From positions 26,490,294 to 26,554,293 of the forward strand of contig NC_081844.1 in assembly GCF_963259705.1 (NCBI RefSeq): 64,000 bases of DNA, read 5' to 3'. Each line of letters starts with the position of its first letter. Position 1 is the first letter of the stretch. Source of the DNA: Myotis daubentonii. Lineage: Eukaryota > Chordata > Mammalia > Chiroptera > Vespertilionidae. Both the position numbers and the translations under genes were made by a program. The notes beneath the pieces were generated by a model. It did not search any database. It saw nothing but the letters and a program-made list of their open reading frames with translations, and was not told the origin of the DNA. Shown piece by piece: positions 34,354 to 45,660 of the stretch.

Positions 34354-34599
34354 GCCCTAGCTGGTTTGGCTCAGTGGATAGAGCATCAGACTTTGGACTG
34401 AAGGGTCCGGAGTCCCATTCTGGTCAAGAGCACATGCCCGGGTTGCCGCCTGGCTCTCCCCTGGGGGGGGGGGGGAGGAGCGGGGGGAGGGGGGGGGAAG
34501 AAGGTGCATAAGGCAGCCGATCAATGATTCTCATCATTGATGTTTCTATCTCTCCCTCTCCCTTCCTCTCTGAAATCAATAAAAATATTTTAAAAAAAG
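34354..34599 (+). mobile_element. Ves SINE, first of two at one site
   Basis: Preceded by AAAGGAGGCTGG (34342-34353). A G-rich expansion sits at 34464-34498. Confidence 0.9.
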
Positions 34600-34611
34600 A
34601 AAAGAGGCTGG

Positions 34612-34829
34612 GCCCTGGCAGGTTTGGTTCAGTGGATAGAGCAACGGCCTACAGACTGAAGGGTCCCAGGTTCCATTCCAGCCAAGGGCACATGCCTGGG
34701 TTGGGGCTCGATCCCCAGTGGGGGGCGCGCAGGAGGCAGCCGATCAAGGATTCTCTCTCCTCATTGATGTTTCTATCTCTCTCTCCCTCTCCGTTCCTCT
34801 CTGAAATCAATAAAAATATATTTTAAACA
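34612..34829 (+). mobile_element. Ves SINE, second of two at one site
   Basis: AAAAGAGGCTGG lies before it (34600-34611) and AAAGGAGGCTGG after it (34830-34841). Confidence 0.95.
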
Positions 34830-34974
34830 AAAGGAGGCTGGAAGGACTGAGTTCTGGCTCCCGGAGGGGCCTTTGACTGACATGACCAGGAATTCTTTCT
34901 AAGGAAGATTTGACTCATTTGCCCTCACGCCCATTTTAAAGACCAGAAGACTGAGGGTGGAGACTTCCTTACTA

Positions 34975-35720
34975 GACGGTGGCCCAGCCCAGGCCGAGGC
35001 CCCACCCAGCGCTATGGCGCCCCAAGTGTGAAGGCAGGTGGGGGAGCGGGGAGGAAGCCGGCCCGCAGCCGCCGTCCGGCCCCCATCGTGTTTGCGCTGC
35101 CGGCGCCGTGCGGCGGGGCGGGCGGGGCGGCCGGGCAGGATTCCGGACGGGGCTCACCCGGCCAGGTGCGTGCGCGGGGCCCCAGACGACACCTGGGCCC
35201 GCCCGGGGCCGCGGGCCGGGTGGCCGGGAGGCTGGGCCGCCGCCCCCTGAACGCGGGGCAGCCCCCCACGGCGAGCGCCCCCACTTCTGCAGCGCGGCTC
35301 CCCCGGCGCCTGGCGTTGACCTTGACCCGGGCTCAGCCAACCACAGGTGAGACCCGCCCTGCAGGTGTGGACCTGCGGGCCGACTCCCTTGGGAGGGGTC
35401 TCCCCGGGTCCTGGTGACCCACTTCCTGTTGCCCTGGGCTGCGGCGGGGACGGCCAGCCGCGCGGGGTGACCCAGGGGCCCTGTGCACCCTGCGGGGCTG
35501 CAAGCAGCAGCCCGAGTGTGCAGGTACAGATCCGGCCAGAAGAGGGAGGCCGGGAGTGAGGGTAAGTCAGCCCGGCCACACGTGCAGGGGCCCCGGCGCC
35601 TGTCCCAGGGGCTGGAGTTGCTGGGAGAGCCTCCCCGCCCGGCCCGGCTGCGGGGGTGAGGGTTAGGAGCCCGAGGTCACATGCAGCGCCATCAGCTGCC
35701 TGCGCCTGGGTTCCTCCTGC
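34975..35720. promoter_or_regulatory. CpG island upstream of ACP5
   Basis: The stretch is very GC-rich with dense CpG, unlike the flanks. It has no recognisable protein; the long reading frames on both strands reflect base composition. On the plus strand it offers good donors at 35347 (CCACAG then GTGAGACC) and 35562 (G then GTAAGTC), so it may hold a distal promoter or untranslated first exon of ACP5. Function is inferred. Confidence 0.5.
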
Positions 35721-36340
35721 AGGAATGGGGGCGGGAGGGGAGGGGAGGGGAGGGGAGGAAGGTGTGGGCAGGACTTCCTGGAAAAGGGCAACCCTGCTGT
35801 TGGGGGGCAAAGGGGGGTGGCCCTGGGACACACACTCAGATGTTATCAAACACACCACACACACCACACACACAACTCACGTTAGAGACAGTGCAGGCAC
35901 ACACCACCACCCAGGCACAAAACAGGGACTCCCAAGCCATCCCGCCACAGCTTCTGGCACCTCACAGACACCTGGGCCTCGCCTGCTGGGGGACACGGGA
36001 CTCCCAGGCACACGGCAGACGTGTGACCTCGGCAGCTCAGACACACCCAGACAGGGCAGGACGCGGACACCCAGACACGGGCAGGACGCGGACACCCAGA
36101 GGTGTCTGGCTGGGGCACACACAGCGGGCAGTAGCGGCACCTCGGGCCCGCAGCACAGACAAGCTCCCGGGTCAGAGGCCGTGACGGCGGTGGTAGGTGG
36201 GGCTACACTGTGTGCCAGACCCCCACCCATCCACCGCCCGTGGCTGGGGAACTCCAATGCTCACATGACCCAAGGGGAGGGCTTCTGGAACAGCCCTGGA
36301 GAAACTGCCTCATCCTCACGAATGATCCATTTCCGCCCCA
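35721..36340. other. ACP5 upstream flank with low-complexity tracts
   Basis: It contains a (GGGGA)n run near 35733-35757, a CACACCA-rich run near 35848-35880 and two near-identical copies of a GACACCCAGA-type segment around 36040-36100. No gene recognised. Confidence 0.5.
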
Positions 36341-36432
36341 GAGAATAAAGGCTCGGTGGCCTGGCCAGTCCTGCCCTGTAACGCAACTGCCCCTTGGACT
36401 GTGCCAAGTGGCTGGCCAGTGCCTCCGCCAGG
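36341..36432 (+). other. possible ACP5 noncoding first exon
   Basis: A strong donor (CCAGG followed by GTGAGTGC) at 36433 lies 236 bases before the AG acceptor that directly precedes the ACP5 ATG. ACP5 is known in other mammals to use alternative untranslated first exons, so a spliced leader ending here is plausible. The 5' limit is a guess. Confidence 0.4.
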
Positions 36433-36668
36433 GTGAGTGCTGGGTCCCGGATGAGGGAGGGCAGAATGGGCCTGCTTGGCCACCCCTCCTGGCCCCTGGC
36501 CGGATGCCACCTACCCGCTCACCCTCCCAGCCAACTTTGCCCTGAAGTCCAGGGAACTAGGGCACCCGGGGGGGTTCCCGCTGGGCCACAGCAGGGCAAG
36601 GGGGTGTCTCAAGAGCCTACTGCCCACGCCTCAGCCAGGTCCCCAGACACCTGTCTCTCGCCTCCCAG

Positions 36669-38363
<1,695 letters not shown>

Positions 38364-38535
38364 GGGGCCGGAGGCAGAGAGACCTCCCTGCCCGGGGGGT
38401 GGCGGGCCCCCCTGAGACCCCCGCCCCTGGGCAGGACTTCTCAGGGGCCTGTGGTTCTGCTGAGTGGGAACCACGCTCTTGAACCTGACATCCTTCCGTT
38501 GCTGCCAAATATTCAATAAAAGAATAGACGTGCCC
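38364..38535 (+). other. ACP5 3' UTR and poly(A) signal
   Basis: AATAAA lies at 38515-38520. A Ves-related SINE begins only about nine bases later, so the cleavage site falls at or just inside the SINE edge and the GU-rich downstream element (GGTGTGGCTCAGTTGGTTG) is SINE sequence. Confidence 0.75.
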
Positions 38536-38775
38536 TGGCCGGTGTGGCTCAGTTGGTTGAGCGTCGTCTCATGCACCAAAAGGTCGCCAGCTCCGTTCCT
38601 GGTTAGGGCCCATGCTGGGGGTTGCCTGTCCCGGTGGGGGAGCATGCAGGAGGCAGCCGATGAATGTTTATCTCTCATCAATGTTTCCTTCTCTGTCACT
38701 TCCTTCCCCCCACTCCCTTCCTCTTCCTTCCTCTTTCTCTAAAAAAAAAAAAAAAAAAATTGTTACCAATAAAAA
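38529..38775 (+). mobile_element. Ves-related SINE at the ACP5 poly(A) site
   Basis: TGCCCTGGCCGGTGTGGCTC head with the GTTGGTTGAGCGTCGTC variant; poly-A near 38740. Confidence 0.85.
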
Positions 38776-39737
38776 CATTAAAAACAAAAATAGATGGAAG
38801 ACTGCAAATGTCCCATTCCTGACCCTGGCGAGTTGCATCACCTGGGTTCTAGAGTGTCTGCTCCCCACCCCTTGCTGGCCTGTAACTCCATCTCTCAACC
38901 CCATCCACAGCCAGCTGGCCCCCTACATGGATATGATTTTAAGGAAGGCCTGAACAGGGTGCACCATTCCCTTCCTCCTCTTCTCCACAGATACGCTTCT
39001 CCTAAACTCTAAGGGACCCCACAGGACTTGCAACCAGGGGAGCAACTAGCAGCAGCTCGTCCCAGGCTAACCCCCTGCACCTGTCTCAGTCCCCTTTTCT
39101 CTGCCTTCCCAGTGAGCCTTGCAAAAGTGCCTCCTCCAGCCCTTCCTTGTTTCACTGTCTTGGGTGTGCTTTTGCTGCGGTCAATAAATTCTTACTTGCT
39201 TTGCTGCACACAAAAAAAAAAAGACCAAACGGGGAAAAAAATGGTACAAAACAAGCCTTCCTCTCCCAGCCACCTCCCTAGGGACAGCCACCCCCGTCAC
39301 TGGTGCCTCCACCAGCAAAATATCCCTCTTTATGCAAGACAACACCGTGCCCACACAGTTCTGCACTGCTTTCTAGTTAACCATGACTCTTCTTTCTACT
39401 TAACCACAATTCAACTGTCCGTAACAGAACACTCATTTTGTTCATTTCAACATGAAACTGCTGATAAGGTCATATGCCTCTAAAACCTAAAGTGTATAGC
39501 AAGGAGAAGTCGCCCGCCCTCCTCCCTGTCTTTCCTGCCCCCTCTCCTAAAAAGAAACAACTTTTTATAAAGGTTTTGTTTCCTTCCGTATGTCTCTATG
39601 CAAATAAAGGCAAATGTGAATGTTTTTGTCTCCCTTCTCACTGATCTGCACCTGGCTGTTTTGTGTGTGTGTTGTTTTTTTTTTAAACCAACTTTATTTA
39701 GGTGGAATTGACGCATTTAAAAGCATACAGTTCCAGT
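38776..39737. other. spacer with a possible retro-inserted piece
   Basis: TCAATAAATTCTTACTTGC followed by a short A-run at about 39210 looks like the 3' end of an inserted transcript or LTR. Not identified. Confidence 0.35.
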
Positions 39738-39922
39738 AGGGCTGGTGTAGCTCAGTGGTTAAGCATCCGCCCAAGAAATAAAGAGGTTATCGGTTTCCGA
39801 GTCAGGGCACATGCCTGGGTTTGGGGCTTGATCCCCAGTAGGGGGCCTGCAGGAGGCAGGATCTCATCGATATTTCTGTCTCTCTATCCCTCTCCCTTCC
39901 TCTCTCTAAAAAAAATAAATTA
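39738..39922 (+). mobile_element. Ves SINE, tRNA-like head
   Basis: GGGCTGGTGTAGCTCAGTGG resembles a tRNA A-box region more than other copies do; AAAAGCATACA flanks. Confidence 0.85.
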
Positions 39923-40504
39923 AAGCATACAATACCATAAACACCTACCACAATTTAGATACAGGAATAAGCATGTCCCATATCCCAAAGGTTTTCTCTG
40001 CACTTTCCTGTCCCTGCCTGTTACACCTGGAGATCTGCCTATCTGCTCTCCGTGGCTTCCGGCTCTTTCTGCGGCTACGGAGGCCCAACTGTGTGCCTGA
40101 TCCACTGCCTATCTGACCAGTCATCTCCTGAGCTAAGGGTTGCCAGGATCACATCCAGTTGCTCTCCTCGAACAACGCAATGACCCTGCCCCTGTTTCCT
40201 GCATGAGCAGATGTGTTTGTAGAATAAACAAGACACATTCCGAAGAGCAGGGCTGCTGTTCTTTTTTGGTTTGTTCTTGTTCTTTTTCTGCTGCTGTTCC
40301 TTTTAACAGGCATGGAGCTTCCACCTAGGTCACCGGTTCCTTGCTGGGGCCCCGGTGAAATCTCCAATCTTTTCCTTTTACCAACCTAGCTGTGGAACTG
40401 TATGCATTCCTCGACCCGGGCTTTTGCACATCTGTGCAAATATATATGTAAAAAAAAAGTTTAGAAGTGGAATTGTTTGAGGGCCTGTTTCTTTTTCTTT
40501 TTAA
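39923..40504. other. spacer
   Basis: Nothing recognised. Confidence 0.4.
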
Positions 40505-40720
40505 AGAGGATTTAAAAAGCATTTTTGATTGATTGATTGATTGATTGGTTTTAGGGAGAGGGAGAGAGAGTGGAAGGGAAGGAAGGAGAGAGAAACATCA
40601 ATTTGTTGTTCCAGTCATCTATGCAGTCGCTGGTTGCTTCTTGTATGCCCTGCCCTGAGATCGAACCCACAACACTGGTGTATTAGGACGACCCTAGCCA
40701 TTGAGCTACCCGGCAGGGCT
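40505..40720 (-). mobile_element. Ves SINE with GATT repeats
   Basis: (GATT)n at 40528-40548, then GGGAGAGGGAGAGAGAGTGG and a head ending GAGCTACCCGGCAGGGC. Confidence 0.75.
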
Positions 40721-40912
40721 CAGGCCTGTTTCTTATGGTGAGTGCTGAAAGCCGAAGGCTGCAGAGAAGCCCAGTTCCCCTTTGGGGAGAGTTGAGTAAC
40801 AGCCACCCAGAGACAGCCGGAGCCATCCAGCTCCAGGCCAGTCACCGAAACTGCTTTGGTCCGCCCCCAACTGCTGCTTCAGCTACTGCAGGGCAGGGAC
40901 GCCAACAGCCTC

Positions 40913-41124
40913 CAGCGGCTCTCAGCCTTCTGGCCCTTTAAATACAGCTCCTCATGTTGTGACCCAACCATACAATTATTTTCGTTGCTACTTCATAACT
41001 GTAATGTTGCTACTGTTATGAATCGTCATGTAAATATCTGATATGCAGGATGGTCTTAGGCGACCCCTGTGAAAGGGTCGTTTGACCGCCAAAGGGGTCT
41101 CGACCCACAGGTTGAGAACCGCTG
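40913..41124 (-). mobile_element. SPIN hAT element, 212 bp
   Basis: CAGCGGCTCTCAGCC to GGTTGAGAACCGCTG with GGGTCGTTTGACCGCCAAAG inside; same family as the copy at 47695. Target duplication not preserved. Confidence 0.9.
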
Positions 41125-41966
41125 GCCCTAGAAAAAAGGTAACTGAGGTCACTGCTGGGAGAGGACCTCGGGGAAGGGGCACCTCCCATGGGCTACTTAA
41201 GAGTTGTCCATAGTGTTGAATTTGTTACAAGATACACGTGTTACTGATAAAATTAAGCAAAGCGACCTTACCCAAAGACCAGCCCTAAGTACTTCCCAAC
41301 TGAGTTTACCCAGCTGGCATTATTACCAGACAAGCTTTATGCCAAAAAAAAAAAAAAATCACTTCCAATCCTGACCCGCGAGGGAAGGGCCATAATCAAC
41401 CTTGCTTCTCAGAGGACCTTACAGAAACTGAACGGATTACATGCCCAAGGTCATGCCTAGGAGTTGGCAGACTCTCAATCTTAACCGCGACTGTCCCAGC
41501 GGCTCACAGCCACCCTGCCTCTTCCACTGACTCAGAGGCTCTGGGCAGGAAGGGGTCTGAATCAGAGGTCAGCCCAGTGTCCTGTTGGCAGGGCCTGAAG
41601 CGTGGAATTAGCCCGATGTCCTGGTTCACAGGGCCCAGAGCTTGGAAAGGAGAAGTGACACATCAAAGCTGACACAGGGAGTGAGTGGCAGGGGTGCGGG
41701 TGCCCCCTCCTCCACAACAGCCAAGTACTTCTACCGAGCACCAAGACCAAGCCCTCTGCAGAGAGCCGGGGACGGGGGGCACCCAAAAGAACAAGGCAGG
41801 GCAGACAGTCACGCTCAGGGAGCTTCCGTCCGGCTCCGGGAACAATGCCAATCAGCACACAGCCATGGTTAGAAAGATGCCTTCTCATCTGCAAGGGTTA
41901 AGATGACAGAGCTCCAAGGGCAGTTACAGAAACTACTCTTTTCAGTCTTCTTAAGAAACCACTTCT
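41125..41966. other. unique spacer
   Basis: Nothing recognised. Confidence 0.4.
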
Positions 41967-42192
41967 GCCGAAACCGGTTTGGCTCAGTGGATAGAGCATC
42001 GGCCTGCGGACTGAAAGGTCCCAGGTTCGATTCCGGTCAAGGGCATGTACCTGGGTTGCGGGCACATCCCCAGTAGGAGATGTGCAGGAGGCAGCTGATC
42101 AATGTTTCTCTCTCATCGATGTTTCTAACTTTCTATCTCTCTCCCTTCCTCTCTGTAAAATATCAATAAAATATATTAAAAAAAAAAAAAAA
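41967..42192 (+). mobile_element. Ves SINE
   Basis: Young copy flanked by AAGAAACCACTTCTG. Confidence 0.95.
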
Positions 42193-42439
42193 AGAAAGAA
42201 ACCACTTCTGACTCAATCATCCCGGATGTTATCAGGCCCCTCTCCACGCTGCACGCAGAGTGCCAGGACGGGCTCCATCACCCTCAAGCAGCAACAGGTT
42301 GTCTCCAGAGAGCCAGGCCACACCCACCCCCTCACCAGCTTCCAACAATCATGAATCAGAAGGTGAGAGACCTGCCTGACCACACAGCAAAACGTACCGT
42401 CATCAAAACAGCACAACGCTGCCCTGCCTAAATTAAGCA

Positions 42440-42655
42440 CAGCTCTCAGGTGGTGTGGCTCAGAAGCTGAGTGTTGACCCAGAAACCAGGAGTTTACCAG
42501 TTCAATTGGTTTGATTCCAGGTCAGGGCACATGCCCGGGTTTCGGGCTCAATCCCCAGCAAGGGTATGTGCAGGAGGCAGTCGATCAATGATGTTCCTCT
42601 CTCCCTCTCCCTCTCTCTCTAAAACTAAAAAATATATATTTTAAAAATATTAAAA
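42440..42655 (+). mobile_element. Ves SINE, diverged
   Basis: GGTGGTGTGGCTCAGAAGCT to AAAAAATATATATTTT. Confidence 0.75.
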
Positions 42656-42999
42656 AATATAAAAACCAGCATGACATTGGCTTCAGGAAAATGTCCAGAG
42701 GGAATCCAGAAATTCCAAGAACACACAAGAAGGTGGTATTGCTACTTTACAGAAAATGTATAATTTGCCTTGTTGATTTGCCCGGAAGACAGAGCCTGAA
42801 CCCTACTTCCAACCATATACTAGAATAAATGCCAGAGGGATCACATATTTCAGTGTAAAAATAAAAGAGTAGAAGATGAAAATGAGTATTCCCACAAAGA
42901 TCTGAATGAGACGATTCATAGTAGTTCTATTCATCATTGTCCCAAAATTGGAAACATCCCAAATGTCCAGCAGTAGTTGAAAGGATAAACAGGCTGGTA
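42656..42999. mobile_element. LINE-1-like fragment
   Basis: CAACCATATACTAGAATAAA and ATTCATAGTAGTTCTATTCA resemble old L1 ORF2/3' sequence. Weak. Confidence 0.4.
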
Positions 43000-43386
43000 T
43001 CCTATATAATAAAGAGATAATATGCAAATTCACCGTCACACTCTCACACAAGGTGGCCACCCCCATGTGGTCACAAGATGGCTGCCCTCATGTCATCACA
43101 AGATGGCCATCAGGGGAGGGCAGTTGGGGGCAATTGGGCCAGCAGGGGAGGGCAGTTGGGGGTGATCGGGCTAGCAGGGGAGCACTTAGGCGTCGATCAG
43201 GCTGATAGGGGAGTGGTTAGGGGGCGATCAGGCAGGCAGGCAGGCGAGCGGGTGGGAGCCAGCAGTCCTGGATTGTGAGAGGGATGTCCGACATCCCCCG
43301 AGGGGTCGCAGATTGGAGAGGGTGCAGGCTGGGCTGAGGGACAACCCCCGCCCCCAGTGCAAGAATTTCGTGCACCAGGCCTCTAG
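43000..43386 (+). mobile_element. Helitron (HeliBat type), complete 387 bp
   Basis: TCCTATATAATAAAGAGATA to hairpin and AGGCCTCTAG, between A and T. Internal short repeats of CAAGATGGC and GGGGAGGGCAGTTGGGGG type. Confidence 0.9.
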
Positions 43387-43584
43387 TATCTTCATAAGGG
43401 AATACAACTCAACGTAGAAAGGAACAAACTGCTGATAGATACAACATAGACTCGAAGGTAGTAAACTGAGTAAAAGAAGCCAAATCAAAAGGCTACGTAT
43501 TGTATTATTCTGTTTATGTGACTTTCTGAAAAAACATAAAGCTATAGGAAATAAAAACAGATCAGTTGGTGCCAGGGGCTAGGG

Positions 43585-43799
43585 CAGCCGTGGGCAAACT
43601 ACGGCCCGCGGGCCGGATCCGGCCCATTTGAAATGAATAAAACTAAAAAAAAAAAAAGACCGTACCCTTTTATGTAATGATGTTTACTTTGAATTTATAT
43701 TAGTTCACACAAACACTCCATCCATGCTTTTGTTCCGGCCCTCCGGTCCAGTTTAAGAACCCATTGTGGCCCTCAAGTCAAAAAGTTTGCCCACCCCTG
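43585..43799. mobile_element. hAT MITE, 215 bp, with perfect 8-bp duplication
   Basis: CAGCCGTGGGCAAACT to AGTTTGCCCACCCCTG-type ends; GGCTAGGG at 43577-43584 and 43800-43807. Confidence 0.95.
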
Positions 43800-43872
43800 G
43801 GCTAGGGGCAGGGAAGGAACTGACTACAAGGAAACAGGAGGAAACTTCTTGGGGTGATAGAAACGTTCACTA

Positions 43873-44080
43873 TCTTTTTTAAAAATATATATTTTATTGA
43901 TTTTTTACAGAGAGGAAGAGAGAGGGACAGAGAGTGAGAAACATCGATCAGCCGCTTCCTGCACACCTCCTACTGGGGATGTGCCCGCAACCAAGGTACA
44001 TGCCCTTGACCAGAATCGAACCTGGGACCTTTTAGTCCGCAGGCCAACGCTCTATCCACTGAGCCAAACCAGTTAGGGCT
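43873..44080 (-). mobile_element. Ves SINE
   Basis: Flanked by TCACTATCTT. Confidence 0.9.
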
Positions 44081-44172
44081 CACTATCTTGATTGTATAGT
44101 TTCACGTGTATATGCATATGTCAAGACATAAAATGTCAGTTTAAATACATGCAGCTTATGGTCTGTCGATTA

Positions 44173-44402
44173 TCTTAAATAATAAAAGGCTAATATGCAA
44201 ATTGTCCCCTCCATGGGGAGTTCGGCCAGGGGGCAGGGCCAGCCAGCCAACTGCCTGCAGCCTCTCCCCCCAGCCAGCTCTGCTCCAGATCAGCCCCCCA
44301 CCCACCCCATAGGGGCTGGCAGGCCAACCTCCCATGCCCTCCCGCCCCCAGCCCCATCCACCTGACCCCACCTGTGCACGAATCCGTGCACCGGGCCTCT
44401 AG
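44173..44402 (+). mobile_element. Helitron (HeliBat type), 230 bp
   Basis: TCTTAAATAATAAAAGGCTA to GTGCACGAATCCGTGCAC hairpin and GGGCCTCTAG, between A and T. Confidence 0.9.
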
Positions 44403-44960
44403 TATCTCAATAAAGCTGTGAAGGAAGGGAAGGAGGCAGGGAAAAACTACCCTTCCGCAAATAGAGCATTGTCCATATGCCATGGCAGAGTGGCACCACG
44501 AATTATGTAGCTACTGAAAACAAGCGCTATTTGTATGTGTACTGACCATTCAGTGGAAATAGCAAGTTGCAAGGCAGCGGGTCGTTGTACGACCCCACCT
44601 GTGTGTGTTCAGGTTTGTAACCTGCACTGAGAAGGGGGCTTCCAGAAAGGCACTTCCCGGGGTAACACTGCCCCCTCGTGGAAACCTTGGAGATAGGTCC
44701 ATTTGACATACATATTGCAAGTTATTTTCCTGAACACTCCAATGAAACAGTCCTTATCAAGGTCACCGATGATCAAACATCAAACGCAGAACTGTAGCAA
44801 GATCCAAAGGTTCTTGTTAAAGTTGGAGAACAGCGTCTTACAAGCTCCCCCCTCCCCCTGATCCAGCCATGCCAGTGTTTGCAATCCCTTAGCTCCGGGA
44901 TATTTTATTTTGTTTTATTTTTTATAGCAAAGGTGGAAATTGATTGAAGAAAAGCATAGA
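44403..44960. other. unique spacer before ELOF1
   Basis: Nothing recognised. Confidence 0.4.
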
Positions 44961-44964
44961 CTCC

Positions 44965-45021
44965 CACGTGGGGAGGGGGAAAGAGTCCCCAGCACCGGGA
45001 TAGTTTACTGTGTCCCACGTG
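44965..45021. promoter_or_regulatory. pair of palindromic CACGTG E-boxes
   Basis: The 12-base motif CCCACGTGGGGA occurs twice, with CACGTG at 44965-44970 and 45016-45021, 51 bases apart (about five helical turns) and 200-300 bases upstream of the likely ELOF1 start. USF, MYC/MAX or MITF/TFE-type factors bind such sites; which one acts here cannot be told. Confidence 0.55.
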
Positions 45022-45189
45022 GGGAGAGCTGGGTGGGCTGCGAGGGGCTGGGGCTTGAATCTGAAAGGCAAGTGAACCAACCCCAGGAAGATACTGCGAC
45101 CGAGGACAGGAGACCTTTCCAGCTCAGGGCCGGCCGGGCCCAACGCCCCCGAAACGCGGGAAATGCAGAGAAGTAGTACTCGCTCGCGC

Positions 45190-45660
45190 TCGAACCCACG
45201 CGCAGGCGCACTGCGGACCTCCCGTGGGTTCCCCTCCCCTCCCCTCCCCATGAGAGTACGCATGCGCACAGAGATGTTGGAGGAGGAGGCGGGTCCTGCT
45301 TATTGGGCTATCCCGCTGCGGGTGGGCGGGACGTGAGGGGAGAAGAGGTTCCGCTTCCGCTCAGAGACGGAAGTCACTGTCTCCCGGGTGAACGAGGCTG
45401 TCGCAAGGAGGGAAGGCTCGTGCAGGTGACGGTTCTCGCGGGAGGGCGTTGGAGTCGGGCGGGCAGGGTGCTCTTCGACTCGGGGCCGCTCACGGGGTAC
45501 CGGAGGAGGCGCCGAGGGCCCGGGGGTGGGAGCGTGGCCCGTCAGGGTGCTTGAGTCCCCCGGGTCCTAGCCGGCTGAGCGCGCTGCTCGGAGGCGCCGC
45601 CAAAGCCTGGGTAAGCCTGGAGGGACCGCCCACCCTCCGCCTCTAGAGTCTCGGCGGGAT
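45190..45660 (+). promoter_or_regulatory. ELOF1 CpG-island promoter and noncoding first exon
   Basis: GC-rich, CpG-dense block. It has an NRF1-type palindrome (TACGCATGCGCA, 45257-45268), a second similar site near 45200 (GCGCAGGCGCA) and ETS-type cores (TTCCGCTTCCG near 45350, ACGGAAGT near 45367). A donor after TCGTGCAG at 45426 would end an untranslated exon that splices to 50051, leaving an intron of about 4.6 kb. The transcription start was not located exactly; housekeeping-type regulation is inferred. Confidence 0.7.

Noticed and set aside
35154..35873. 239-codon minus-strand frame in the CpG island
   Set aside because: GC-rich islands give open frames on all strands; the product is Pro/Ala/Gly low complexity.
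39738..39922. tRNA gene
   Set aside because: The A-box-like head is the tRNA-derived part of a Ves SINE; there is no cloverleaf and it has a SINE tail and target duplication.
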